This document shows positions 12,850 through 25,268 of a stretch of DNA of 64,000 bases, in pieces. Positions within the stretch are counted from its first letter, which is position 1. Each line of letters opens with the position of its first letter. A program made the translations under genes and the position numbers. The notes beneath the pieces are model-generated. The model did no database searches and was not told the DNA's origin. It worked only from the letters and a program-made list of their open reading frames with translations. The DNA comes from Chaunax sp. Z400 (taxonomy: Eukaryota; Chordata; Actinopteri; Lophiiformes; Chaunacidae), in NCBI GenBank assembly GCA_037577475.1, contig JBAGJB010000221.1, forward strand, positions 284,134 to 348,133, read 5' to 3'.

Positions 12850-13848
12850 CTAAAGGTTTATACTAAAGGTTTATACTAAAGGTTTATACTAAAGGTTTAA
12901 CTAAAGGTTTAACTAAAATTTTTATACTAAAGGTTTATACTAAAGGTTTTTACTAAAGGTTTATACTAAAGGTTTACACTAAAGGTTTGACTAAAGGTTT
13001 ATACTAAAGGTTTAACTAAAGGTTTAACTAAAGGTTTATACTAAAGGTTTATACTAAAGGTTTATACTAAAGGTTTATACTAAAGGTTTAACTAAAGGTT
13101 TATACTAAAGGTTTAACTAAAGGTTTATACTAAAGGTTTAACTAAAGGTTTATACTAAAGGTTTATACTAAAGGTTTAACTAAAGGTTTAACTAAAGGTT
13201 TATACTAAAGGTTTATACTAAAGGTTTATACTAAAGGTTTAACTAAAGGTTTATACTAAAGGTTTAACTAAAGGTTTATACTAAAGGTTTATACTAAAGG
13301 TTTAACTAAAGGTTTAACTAAAGGTTTATACTAAAGGTTTATACTAAAGGTTTATACTAAAGGTTTAACTAAAGGTTTATACTAAAGGTTTATAATAAAG
13401 GTTTATACTAAAGGTTTATACTAAAGGTTTATACTAAAGGTTTAACTAAAGGTTTATACTAAAGGTTTAACTAAAGGTTTATACTAAAGGTTTATACTAA
13501 AGGTTTAACTAAAGGTTTAACTAAAGGTTTATACTAAAGGTTTATACTAAAGGTTTATACTAAAGGTTTAACTAAAGGTTTATACTAAAGGTTTATAATA
13601 AAGGTTTATACTAAAGGTTTATACTAAAGGTTTATAATAAAGGTTTATACTAAAGGTTTATACTAAAGGTTTGACTAAAGGTTTATACTAAAGGTTTATA
13701 CTAAAGGTTTAACTAAAGGTTTATACTAAAGGTTTAACTAAAGGTTTATACTAAAGGTTTAACTAAAGGTTTATACTAAAGGTTTGACTAAAGGTTTATA
13801 CTAAAGGTTTATACTAAAGGTTTATACTAAAGGTTTATACTAAAGGTT
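12850..13848. repeat. 12/14-bp CTAAAGGTTT tandem array, ~1.0 kb
   Basis: Two unit types, TATACTAAAGGTTT and AACTAAAGGTTT, alternate in irregular order. The array ends directly at the TG of the 330-bp terminal repeat (13,849). The right-arm version is about 230 bp longer. Confidence 0.95.
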
Positions 13849-16477
13849 TGTTGAGCCGCATTTTGTAATAACGGTGCATTTTGTAATAAACGTCCAAAAT
13901 GTAATAACTTTTTCATTTCATTTTGTAATAAAGCCGCATTTTGTAATAAACTGCCGCATTTTGTAATAAACTGCCCCAACGCATTTTGTAATAAATTTTG
14001 CCACATTATGTAATAAGTTATTACATTTTGAGAAGATTATTACAAAATGCACTTGCAACTTTTTTATTCTCTAGAAAATGTAATAACATGGTGCATTACG
14101 TAATAACAATTCTAAAGCATTGTTTATTTGTTTGTTAATTGTATTTTATTTTACTTTAAAGTATTTGTAAAAGTTAGGTAATGAGATGCGAAAAAAAATT
14201 GGTAATGAGATGCGAATTTAAAAAAAAAAAAGAAATGATTAAAAAAAATTGGTAATGAGATGCGGAAAAAAAATCGGTAATGAGATGCGGGGGGAAAATG
14301 GTAATGAGATGCGAAAAAAATTGGTAATGAGATGCGGGGAAAAAATAAAATAATAATTGTTAATGAGATGCGAAAAATAAAATTGGTAATGAGATGCGGA
14401 AAAAAAATTGGTAATGAGATGCAAAAAAAACAGGAAAAAAAACAAAAAAAATTGGTAATGAGATGCGGGGAAAAAAAAGTAATGAGATGCGAAAAAAAAT
14501 TGGTAATGGGATGCGAGAAGGGAAAAAAAAAATTGGTAATGAGATGCGAAAAAATATAATAATAAAAAATAATTGGTAATGAGATGCGGAAGAAAAAAAA
14601 TTGGTAATGAGATGCGAGAAAAAAAATTGGTATTGAGATGCAGAAAAAAAAGAAAAAAAAATTGGTAATGAGATGCGGGGAAAAAAATTGGTAATGAGAT
14701 GCGGGGAAAAAATTTGAAATGAGATGCAGGAAAAAAAAATAATAATTGGTAATGAGATGCGGAAAAAAAATTGGTAATGAGATGTGGGGAAAAACAGGGA
14801 AAAAAACAAAAATTGGTAATGAGATGCGAAAAAAAAAGTAATGAGATGCGGAAGAAAAAAATTGGTAATGAGCTGCGAGAAAAAAAATTGGTAATGAGAT
14901 GCAGAAAAAAAAGGGAAAAAAATTGTTAATGAGATGCGGGAAAAAAATTGGTAATGAGATGCGGGGAAAAAATTGGTAATGAGATGCGGAATTTTTTTTT
15001 AGAAAAAATGCTTTAAAAAATTGGTAATGAGATGCGGAAAAAAAATTGGTAATGAGATGCGGGGGGAAAAATGGTAATGAGATGCTAAAAAAATTTGGTA
15101 ATGAGATGCAGGGGAAAAAAAAAAATAATTGGTAATGAGATGCGGGGGAAAAAAATGGTAATGAGGTGCGGAAGAAAAAAATTGGTAATGAGATGCTAAA
15201 AAAAATTGTTAATGAGATGCTAAAAAAAAATTTGGTAATGAGATGAAAAACAAAAAACAAAAAAACAATTGGTAATGAGATGCGGAAGAAAAAAATTGGT
15301 AATGAGATGCAAAAAAAAAATTTGGTAATGAGATGCAGAAAAAAAACAAAAAAAACAATTGGTAATGAGATGCTAAAAAAAAAAATTGGTAATGAGATGC
15401 GGAAAAAAATTGGTAATGAGATGCGGAATTTTTTTTTAAACCAATTTTTTTTCTGCATCTCATTACCAATTTTTTTCTTCCGCATCTCATTACCAATTTT
15501 ATTTTTCGCATCTCATTACCAATTATTATTTTTTTTTTCCTGCATCTCATTACCAAATTTTTTTAGCATCTCATTACCATTTTTTCCCCCTTTTTTTTCT
15601 GCATCTCATTACCAATTTTTTTTCTCGCATCTCATTACCAATTTTTTTCCCGCATCTCATTACCAATTTTTTTCTCTTTTTTTTCTGCATCTCATTACCA
15701 ATTTTTTTTCTCGCATCTCATTACCAATTTTTTTTCTTCCGCATCTCATTACCAATTATTTTTTATTATTATATTTTTTCGCATCTCATTACCAATTTTT
15801 TTTTCCCTTCTCGCATCCCATTACCAATTTTTTTTCGCATCTCATTACTTTTTCCCCCCCGCATCTCATTACCAATTTTTTTTGTTTTTTTCCTGTTTTT
15901 TTGCATCTCATTACCAATTTTTTTTTTCGCATCTCATTACCAATTTTATTTTTCGCATCTCATTAACAATTATTATTTTATTTTTTCCCCGCATCTCATT
16001 ACCAATTTTCTTCGCATCTCATTACCATTTTCCCCCCGCATCTCATTACCGATTTTTTTTTCGCATCTCATTACCAATTTTTTTTAATCATTTCTTTTTT
16101 TTTTTAAAATTCGCATCTCATTACCAATTTTTTTTCGCATCTCATTACCTAACTTTTACAAATACTTTAAAGTAAAATAAAATACAATTAACAAACAAAT
16201 AAACAATGCTTTAGAATTGTTATTACGTAATGCACCATGTTATTACATTTTCTAGAGAATAAAAAAGTTGCAAGTGCATTTTGTAATAATCTTCTCAAAA
16301 TGTAATAACTTATTACATAATGTGGCAAAATTTATTACAAAATGCGTTGGGGCAGTTTATTACAAAATGCGGCAGTTTATTACAAAATGCGGCTTTATTA
16401 CAAAATGAAATGAAAAAGTTATTACATTTTGGACGTTTATTACAAAATGCACCGTTATTACAAAATGCGGCTCAACA
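13849..16477. mobile_element. Fold-back element E1 with 330-bp TIRs at the palindrome centre
   Basis: Terminal inverted repeats lie at 13,849-14,178 and 16,148-16,477. They begin TGTTGAGCCGC and end in its complement, so the termini are TG...CA as expected for integrase-type transposases. Each TIR contains several copies of TTTTGTAATAA-like motifs. The inside is made only of GGTAATGAGATGCG-type minisatellite, plus-oriented at about 14,179-15,427 and inverted at 15,450-16,147. No gene is present, so it must be non-autonomous. Its TIR matches the one beside the integrase/OTU gene (44,936-45,265). No target-site duplication is evident because the flanks are themselves inverted copies. Confidence 0.85.
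14179..16147. repeat. Inverted pair of GGTAATGAGATGCG minisatellites
   Basis: Units of about 20-30 bp consist of GGTAATGAGATGCG plus a variable A-rich spacer. Orientation reverses at about 15,428-15,450. The plus half is about 1.25 kb and the inverted half about 0.7 kb. The plus half contains marker blocks, for example around 14,989-15,015 and 15,241-15,271, with no partner in the inverted half, so the pair is asymmetric. Transcribed or single-stranded, it should fold into a long hairpin. Open frames up to 444 codons here are repeat artefacts. Confidence 0.9.
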
Positions 16478-17709
16478 AACCTTTAGTATAAACCTTTAGT
16501 ATAAACCTTTAGTATAAACCTTTAGTATAAACCTTTAGTTAAACCTTTAGTATAAACCTTTAGTTAAACCTTTAGTATAAACCTTTAGTTAAACCTTTAG
16601 TATAAACCTTTAGTTAAACCTTTAGTATAAACCTTTAGTATAAACCTTTAGTATAAACCTTTAGTATAAACCTTTAGTTGAACCTTTAGTATAAACCTTT
16701 AGTATAAACATTTAGTATAAACCTTTAGTCAAACCTTTAGTTAAACCTTTAGTTAAACCTTTAGTTAAACCTTTACTATAAACCTTTAGTAATAAACCTT
16801 TAGTAATAAACCTTTAGTATAAACCTTTAGTATAAACCTTTAGTATAAACCTTTAGTTAAACCTTTAGTATAAACCTTTAGTATAAACCTTTAGTCAAAC
16901 CTTTAGTATAAACCTTTAGTATAAACCTTTATTATAAACCTTTAGTATAAACCTTTAGTATAAACCTTTATTATAAACCTTTAGTATAAACCTTTAGTAT
17001 AAACCTTTAGTATAAACCTTTATTATAAACCTTTAGTATAAACCTTTAGTTAAACCTTTAGTATAAACCTTTAGTATAAACCTTTAGTATAAACCTTTAG
17101 TTAAACCTTTAGTTAAACCTTTAGTATAAACCTTTAGTATAAACCTTTAGTTAAACCTTTAGTATAAACCTTTAGTTAAACCTTTAGTATAAACCTTTAG
17201 TATAAACCTTTAGTATAAACCTTTATTATAAACCTTTAGTATAAACCTTTAGTTAAACCTTTAGTATAAACCTTTAGTATAAACCTTTAGTATAAACCTT
17301 TAGTTAAACCTTTAGTTAAACCTTTAGTATAAACCTTTAGTATAAACCTTTAGTTAAACCTTTAGTATAAACCTTTAGTTAAACCTTTAGTATAAACCTT
17401 TAGTATAAACCTTTAGTATAAACCTTTAGTTAAACCTTTAGTATAAACCTTTAGTATAAACCTTTAGTTAAACCTTTAGTATAAACCTTTAGTTAAACCT
17501 TTAGTATAAACCTTTAGTTAAACCTTTAGTATAAACCTTTAGTATAAACCTTTAGTATAAACCTTTAGTATAAACCTTTAGTTAAACCTTTAGTTAAACC
17601 TTTAGTATAAACCTTTAGTCAAACCTTTAGTGTAAACCTTTAGTATAAACCTTTAGTAAAAACCTTTAGTATAAACCTTTAGTATAAACCTTTAGTATAA
17701 ACCTTTAGT
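16478..17709. repeat. AAACCTTTAGTATA tandem array, ~1.2 kb
   Basis: Inverted version of the left-arm array. Units are AAACCTTTAGTATA and AAACCTTTAGTT with a few variants (TTATTATAA, AGTAATAA, AGTCAA). It begins directly after the CA end of the E1 terminal repeat. Variants occur in the same order as in the array at 52,217-53,423, so those two share a recent origin. Confidence 0.95.
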
Positions 17710-18794
17710 TTCTTGTAGTAATGTATAATAATCTTCTCACTTCTTCTCATGTCAAACCTTTTCTCCCCTAACAATAGCTCTCCATTATATAGAGCCATCT
17801 GATTAATGTGTTTACTGCTCTGTGATCCCTTCCAGGGTCTTACTTTAAACAGACAACGATGGAAACCAAAGTATTGATGCTGTACCATAGGAGTGGTAAT
17901 TGAAGTCGTACTAACTCGGCGTTTCATTCTCACGTAATGGTAAGCATATAGATATATAAGCATTAATCATGTGGATCAACAGTGTTGCATGCAAGTATAA
18001 CAACAGAGCTAAACAACAAGTAGAAGCTGGTAGTAGCTAACATGTCCTTATGGGTACAGAACAACACAAACATAGTGGAAACATACAGTCAGATTGTATG
18101 AAATGTACTCTAGTTACATCACTCCTTTGTCTTAATTTGAAAAGGATCAATCTAACTTTTATCAGCTGTTTTGAAACTGTTGTAACTTGACCAGCACTGA
18201 CTTCAGACTAATTCCCTTTTTCTTTTGGTGTTTATATTATTGTGTGTTGCATTGAGAAGTAACTTAAATGTTTTGATGAGGTGAAGTTAGGAGGAAAACA
18301 GGAGATTTGATATAAAGTTCAGAACAAATCAAATCAGCTCCTTCGATCTAAGGGTTGTAGAGTAGGACTGTTATTACAGGAGCAACATGTGAAGGAAATT
18401 AGCTAGTAGCTAAATCTGCTGCAAAGCATCGTCTCTCTTACTTGAGACTAATGTATTTGTACATGGTCCCTGATGTAAATAAACTTAATAAACTAAACTA
18501 CACTGAACATATGGCTGTTTTTAAACAGTCATTTTAATACCTGCATTTATAAGTCTGTATTTATCCAGAATAAAAGGCTTCACACAGAGAGCTGCCCAAT
18601 ACGGTCCTCCACTGCTGGTCAGTGGGAGTCGCCCAGTCTTTTACTGGGAGAAGCTCTACTGGAGCGAATGCTTTACTACATTATTACTAATTATTAGATG
18701 GACTGTCAGATCATGGCACCAAGAGGAAGATGTCTTCTAACTTTACTGCTGACATGGCCTCTAGCACCACCATGATGTATAAATAGCTCATATA
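17710..18794. other. Unassigned sequence upstream of the LINE (right arm)
   Basis: No gene seen. Mostly AT-rich with short open frames. The final 300 bp, just before the endonuclease frame, could be decayed LINE 5' sequence, but a stop codon lies immediately upstream of the endonuclease frame. Confidence 0.6.
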
Positions 18795-21700
18795 TACAAA
18801 AGGACTTGGGCTGCTCCACATAAATGCAAGAAGTTTGGTCTCTAAACGGGACTATATTAATATTTTGATCCAACAGACAGACCCAGATATTTTAATCATC
18901 TCTGAGTCTTGGTTGAAAAATACTGTCCCTGACTCTGCTGTTAATATTGTTGGTTTTAACCTTTTTAGAGCAGACAGAAAAGGGAAAGGTGGTGGTGTAG
19001 CTATCTTTGTTAAAACATGTTTCCCTGTAACAGTACTCATCTCATCATCTGTTCCAAAAGAGTTTGAATGTCTGGCTTTGTCAGTAAATCTTGGGGGAAA
19101 AACATCATTGACACTGATTGGGACATATAGACCCCCTTCAGCTCTCCCCCAAGCAATTGATAATCTTTTTGACATTTTCTCTCCATATACAGCTACAGAA
19201 TTGCTAATCATGGGTGATTTAAACGTTGACTGGGAAAAAACGACCTCAAAGATTTGTGCACAAATTTAAACCTAACACAATTAATAACCAAGCCAACACG
19301 TCCTAATGTGAAATGCAGCTCCAAATCCTCCCTGATAGACATCATTCACATCAATATGCCTCAGAGATATCCAGCCAGTGGAGTTTTTCCCCAAGATTTC
19401 AGTGATCACTGCCCAATTGCTTGCATTAGGAATGTGAAAGTATGTAGAACAAAGACACGCATTTTAACTAAAAGGAATTTCAGGCACTTTGACACTCAGG
19501 GGTTCCTACATGATCTGAATACATGTAATTTAGATAGAGTGACTCTTATACCAGACCCACACCTAGCCTTCACCTATTTCTGTGGCTGACAAACATGCTC
19601 CTTACAGGAAACTACGTATTAAGGACAGATATACTGCCTGGTTCTCACACGAGCTATCAGAAATAACACAAAGAGAAACTCTGCATGGGCAAAGGCTAGA
19701 AACACTGAGGATGCGTCAGATTGGACTCTGTTTAGGCAGTTGCGAAACAGATGCACTCCTATGATCAGTAAAGCTAAATCCTCATATTATCTTAATTCCT
19801 TACAACTGAGTGCCGGTAATCCAATTAAATTCTGGAATACAATTAAATCAATGAAGAATAATTCCACCCCTCCACTTCCTCTCCAATTACCGTCTGACAA
19901 CGGTCCCGTAAATGACAAAGCAGAAATTTGTAATGTTTTTAATTCTCATTTTATTAACACACGACATTTATTTGATAAAATCAATCTGAAAAATACTGCC
20001 ATCTCAGGACAACATTATCAACCAGACATCTGTCAATCAGGAAAAGAGCTCTCTGGGAATCCTAGGAGTACTTTCTCATTTAGTCCACTATCTGAATCGG
20101 AAGTTGGTGATGCTCTTTTTAGGATAGACTCAAAAAAGTCGATTGGTGCCGACCAGCTTGACCCCAGTCTTTTGAGGACAGCTGCCTCAGTCATAGCTGG
20201 ACCTGTTTCATATATTTTTAATCTGTCTCTTAGAACAGGAATTGTTTCCTATCTGGAAAACTGCTTACGTGCTCCCACTTCACAAGGGAAGAGATCGTAA
20301 AGATTTAAATAATTACCGTCCAATATCCAAGCTTTCCTGTTTAGCCAAAACTCTAGAATCTTTTGTAAATCGTCAATTAAATTCATTCCTACAGACAAAT
20401 TGCATTTTAAATACCTTTCAGTCTGGTTTCAGATCAGGTCATAGCACCATTTCAGCTGCTTCTCTAGTTCTCAATGACATCATATGTACTCTTGACAATG
20501 GACACCACTGTGCTGCTTTATTCATCGACCTGTCTAAAGCCTTTGATACAGTCGACCACTCAGTTTTATTAGATAGACTAGCTGCAGCTGGCATAACCAG
20601 AATGCCCACCAATGGTTCACAAACTATCTTGCAGATAGAACTCAACGTATTGTTGCAGATTCTACTCATTCGAACATTCTGAAGGTCACTAAAGGAGTAC
20701 CACAGGGTTCAAATTTAGGCCCCTTACTCTTCTCACTGTATATTAATAACATTGCGTCATTTGACAATGGCTGTAAGGTGCATTTTTATGCTGACGACAC
20801 TGTGTTATATTCATCTGCTTCTACATTGAGGAGAGCATTATCTATCCTGCATCCTGCTTTTGGGTCAATCCAGCACGCACTCCTTGATCTTAAACATGTT
20901 TTAAGTGGAACAAAAACAAAATATATGATATTTTCTAGATCCCGCTCCCTGGAGGGAACTGATTTAAATATTTGTACTCTAAATGGTTTAAAAGTTTAAA
21001 AAGTGTCCTCCTACAAGTACCTTAGTATTGTTATTGATGAAAAGCTCTCTTTAAAAAATCATGTTGATGAGCTAGTTAAAAAGCTAAGGATGAATCTTGG
21101 GTTCTTCTTTAGAAATAGATCCTGCTTCTCAGCTGAAGCTAGAAGGCGGTTAGTACAGTCCACTTTCCTGCCTGTACTTGATTATGGTGACATTTTTTAT
21201 ATGCATGCTACCTCTACCACATTGAAAGCACTCGATACTGTTTATCATTCAGCACTTCGTTTCATTACTGGTTATCATTTTAGAATGCATCACTGTGATC
21301 TTTACCAGGCTGTAGGTTGGTCATCACTCTCCACAAGGAGTAGGCAGCACCTGCTTATTTATGCTTATAAAGCTATATTACAGAAGGTACCCAGCTATCT
21401 GGCATCACTAATTTCATGGCGCTCTAATGCCCACCAAACAAGATCTCAGGATTGGTTACTCCTCGAAGTGCCAACCGTTAGAACTGAACAAGGAAAAACT
21501 GCTTTTAGCGATTGTGTGGCTAGAGCCTGGAATAAGTTCCAAGAGGCTGCTAAATTAAAGACAATCATCTCCTTGACCATTTTTAAAGATTTATTATATG
21601 AATTGGACGTAGAGGATTGCAAATGTTTTATCTTGAAATTATTTTATTGATTGATTTGCTGCTATTAATGTCATGTCTCATTGCTTTCCCCCTGTTTTGT

Positions 21701-21929
21701 TGTCTCTTAATTGTTTTAGATTAGATTATTGTTCATAACCATGGCACCATTTAAGGCTGATGTTTTTTATTACTTTTCCTCTTGTTCTATTGTTTTTGTT
21801 TTGCTTTTGAATTGTGTTTAATTGTATCATGTTTTAAATTATTGTATGTAACCAGGGCTTCGTTGAAAATGAGACTCCAGTCTCAATGGATTTCCCTGTC
21901 TAAATAAAGGTTAATAATAATATATTAAA
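18795..21929 (+). pseudogene. L2/CR1-type LINE ORF2, frameshifted (right arm copy)
   Basis: The endonuclease section begins with LHINARSL (about 18,810) and contains ISESWLKN and, further on, SDHCPIACI. The reverse transcriptase follows in shifted frames with NYRPISKL (about 20,310), FIDLSKAFDTVDH (about 20,520-20,560), GVPQGSNLGPLLF (about 20,695-20,730) and the FYADD active site (about 20,784-20,798). A thumb/C-terminal part runs to 21,650. Frame changes near 19,255, 19,585, 19,745, 20,260, 20,600-20,700 and 21,000 make it non-functional. The 3' end has a GAGACTCCAGTCTC hairpin and a TCTAAATAAAGG tail, as in fish L2-like elements. The clade is inferred from motifs. Confidence 0.87.
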
Positions 21930-24900
21930 GGAGTTGTGACATCAGTTTTAACACAACCATTTCCACAGCAAATACAAAACATTCTTTTTTATGTTGAAGG
22001 AAAAATGTCTGGATGAGCCTTTTTTTAATCTGCTACACCTTTATTTCTGACAGTCTGGAGTAATTTGTTAGCACATAAAAAAAAGCTACAGCTCCTTTTT
22101 AAATTTACCAGCACAGCAGTCAAAAATCATAGTTTGGTTTCTTTTTTTCTATATAAATACATTTTTCTTATTATAGTCTTTTTGTTTTCTTTAATATCAG
22201 CTGCTGTAATGTGTGAAGATGGCTGCTAAATTCATCATGGACCCTGTTTTAGTTGTTTTTTAAATCACTATTACCCTTATCTACACATGGAATACATATG
22301 TAACCCAGGTCCTATATTCAAAATGTAAATATATGCTAAATGCATTTCAATCGTAGTATATTATGTTATCATGTTATGTATCTGCCCAGTTCTCGGGCGA
22401 ACTATCGCGGTATTTTCCACATCGAATCAGAGCAGCCGCAGGGCGTTATACCGGTAGTGCCAGCTGCTTACCATTGGAAATGAATGGCTTGGCGTGTATG
22501 GTGTGTGAGGGAACAGAGCTGCTGCAGATCGGTAATTAAACATGCTTTATTCGTGTATTCCAACTTCAAACTTGTTGAACATGCAATGTACGGAATTGTA
22601 ATTTATTGCCGATTTGTAGATGTGTCCTGTGACTTAACTCACTGCTATTACGTGAACGAGCTGAACTCTCGAATGGGTGAGTTGCACTAAAGCTATTGTG
22701 TTAGCATGCAGCTATCGCCCTAGGTAACACTGCTGAACCTTCTTACTGCATTGGTCTGATTGTTTTGTCTGTAATATTATCTATGTGTTGTTGCGAAGCA
22801 CACATGATGACACGAGTGGTTTGTATGTGATACGTAAACTGTTAGCAGCTACCGCTAGTTAACTTAGCCTAGCGGCTAACGCTAAGTCTGCTAACAGAAG
22901 TGAACTTTTCTATCCGGATCGTAATGATCCAGTGCAAAAGCATTATTGATTAAATCATATTGATTCCATTGAATTATTCTGTTCTTTTAAGGGACAGCAG
23001 TTACACTTGATGATTTATCACTGAATGGTGTGAACTTGAAGCTAGTGATCCCAGCTGTAAAGTCACTGAATGTATTTTGGTATTTTGTTTGGTTTTAACA
23101 AATCCGTGTATTAAAGTTGGCCTTGTCTGCTTATACAGGCCAGGTTTATTTCCTTGGGGGGGAAAAAGGATGGCGAGCTGTTGACCAGGAACACCTCCTA
23201 TTATGAAGAAACCTGTTGCATTCACCCTGCCTGCCTGGGTGATAGGAGAGAGACTGACCTCCTTCACTCACTCACTCACTCACTCACTCATTCAATCCAT
23301 CACACATTCCAGCCCAATCGTTCCCTTGTTGACTGACTGATTTACATGACGTTTGGACTATAACTGACATCCCTTGGTGCTGGAGCTACAAACTTTGCAG
23401 CCAATTGAACTATGATTATTGTTGAATGAATATTGAATTGAGTATTAATATAATTTGAATGGCTATCGTTTGATTTTGTAAATACTGTTTATTTTTATTT
23501 TTGCATTCCTTCTTTAATACATGGTACTTTTTCCAACTGCACTTTTGTCTGAGTCTCATTAAATCCTGTACATCAGTTTAATCATTTCCTCCTACCTGTT
23601 CCCAGAGTCTTCCAACGCTATAGCCACTAGTCCACCTGTAATGTCAGCTAATGTTACTCATTATCACCAAGTACTGGCTACACATACATACCTTATTATG
23701 ACATATTTTCAGGGAAGTTTTCTTACTCCAACAGAAATTAAGTTTTACTGTTACTTTGGTTTGCTATAGCTGCAGAACTACTGGCATTTCCTTCAAGCAT
23801 CTCTGTTTGTGCTTAATGCTATTTAATGTTAGCTTTCCAACATGCTAAAGCAAGCTGTCCTGAGCATCAGCTGCTAAATATCAGAATATCAAGTCAAGTC
23901 AGTTTTATTTGTATGGTGCCAAATCTTAACAAAGGGTTTCTCAAGGCATTTCACAAAAAGAGACCTTTCTCCCTCTCTCCCCCTCTCTGTCTGTATCTCC
24001 TATTAGCATGCTAGGGTTCCGACACTAGCATTTAGCTAACAGTGGTGTTGCTGTAGTCGCTTTGTTTTCTTATTTAACTATCATTATTTACTAAGAGTAT
24101 CTGGAGGGTGAACAGTCATTAAACAAACTAAACCGGTAAAACTGGGATTTTGACGACCTCCTCATTAACACATTGAACTACTATGAAGGTTTTTCATCAG
24201 TTTTAGAACAAATACTTTTGTAAGGAAAATAGTTAAAGAAATTGAGGATACTCGCTGCCTGTTGTGGGGATTGTATTTGCATTGCATTGTATTTCTTTAA
24301 AAAAAAGTTTCTTCTGTATTATTTTCATTCCTTGGATGTTTCACAGACAGACTGAATGTTTTAGTTTGTGAAAAGAGGGTCCTGATTATAAAGTCCTTTA
24401 TTAAGCTGCAGAGGATGTCAGCTTTTGTTTTTATGTGTACAGTTTTGATTATTAATTATATTGTAGCCTTTTGAAATCTATGTAAGCATCAGTTCCAAAT
24501 AAACCCTGTTAAGTTGTTTATCTTTCTTATTGTGTGTGTGCCATTTTAATGTAGTGTAGCTGATGGAGTTATATAAAGCCAGGGGACATGGATGTTATGG
24601 GGCGTGAACATGTGACCTTTCTTTTACATGCATGTCCAGTCTCTAGAGCCGCAGTCCTAAAAGTGGTTTTGTTCTAGTTTGGGGTTTGTTTGGCACTGAT
24701 TCACTAAATATGAGGACAAGTGCTTGAATCTGAAGAGAAATAAATGTTCTTTGTTCTGCTTTGTATCTGTTAAACATTTGATGAACTACTAAGAGAACAT
24801 GGTGATAACTTGGAATGTTGCTGTCCATTCATCATTATGTTTGAACCAACAACAAATTGTCTTTGACTCCTGCCAAAAGCTGGAAATTACATTTATCTAA

Positions 24901-25012
24901 AACATTTTTTTGAATAAAAAAGAATGCTTTACTGCAGTGTGTACGGACTGTCTATACTAGCCAAAAAGCAGAAACTACACATTTAGTCAAAATTAGGTTT
25001 GCATTCATATGT
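21930..25012. other. Non-coding repeat debris, no gene seen (right arm)
   Basis: Contains an imperfect inverted repeat with CTGTTAGCAG ends (22,840-22,898), a CACT tetranucleotide run (about 23,264-23,293) and a fragment of a fish dispersed repeat beginning CAAGTCAAGTCAGTTTTATT (about 23,889-23,965). Open frames of 60-88 codons have no recognisable motif and no supporting context. Confidence 0.65.
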
Positions 25013-25268
25013 ATTGTTTGAGAATCAGAAACTTTATTGACTTTCATAACAGAAAATCATCTTAGGTGTGGCTCAACATACAAAACAAAGAAAAACCCAG
25101 ACAATCGACATAATGTATGCATTCATAGAACAGAATGAAAATAGTTTGTGCAATACTTACAGAATAAAAACTATAAAATACATGAAAGCAGCAGGTAAAG
25201 TTTGCAGTGAATCTAAGAAGGCAGTTTTATTAAGTGAAAGCAGGTGAGATGTCCTACAGCTATCCTTA
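25013..25268 (-). mobile_element. 3' end of a second LINE family (fragment, right arm)
   Basis: Mirror of 5,290-5,545. Read on the minus strand it closes with AATAAAGTTTCTGATTCTCA. The insertion is 5'-truncated and opposite in direction to the large LINE in this arm. No coding frame. Confidence 0.45.

Larger units (their letters stand above)
1..13848 (-). repeat. Left arm of a ~30 kb palindrome (inverted duplication)
   Basis: This block is the reverse complement of 16,478-30,530. Position 1 pairs with 30,530, 1,119 with 29,408, 1,560 with 28,976, 4,022 with 26,536, 11,289 with 19,269 and 12,595 with 17,963. From about 3,748 to 12,879 the paired positions always sum to 30,558, so there is no net indel over 9 kb. 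Differences are confined to simple arrays (GC-rich array, AT/GA tracts, the CTAAAGGTTT array) and rare single bases, for example 1,278 against 29,249 and 11,386 against 19,172. The arm continues beyond the window start. Confidence 0.95.

Noticed and set aside
12850..13848. CRISPR-like regular repeats
   Set aside because: Units are contiguous with no unique spacers and lie in eukaryotic DNA; this is a plain tandem array.
14151..15485. 444-codon minus-strand frame of FF/ISLPI/SHYQF repeats
   Set aside because: Translation of the minisatellite with poly-A/T spacers; the two halves give similar frames on opposite strands.
13840..16490. Target-site duplication of element E1
   Set aside because: The flanks GGTT and AACC are inverted, not direct, repeats, because the flanking arms are inverted copies. 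No valid duplication can be read.
22484..22690. 68-codon frame (also in the other two copies)
   Set aside because: No motif, no splice or promoter context, and the same frame is copied passively with the arm.
22840..22898. GCTAAC-rich inverted repeat as a MITE
   Set aside because: The 10-bp ends are symmetrical, but there is no target duplication and similar GCTAAC/GCTAGC strings are frequent in fish non-coding DNA.
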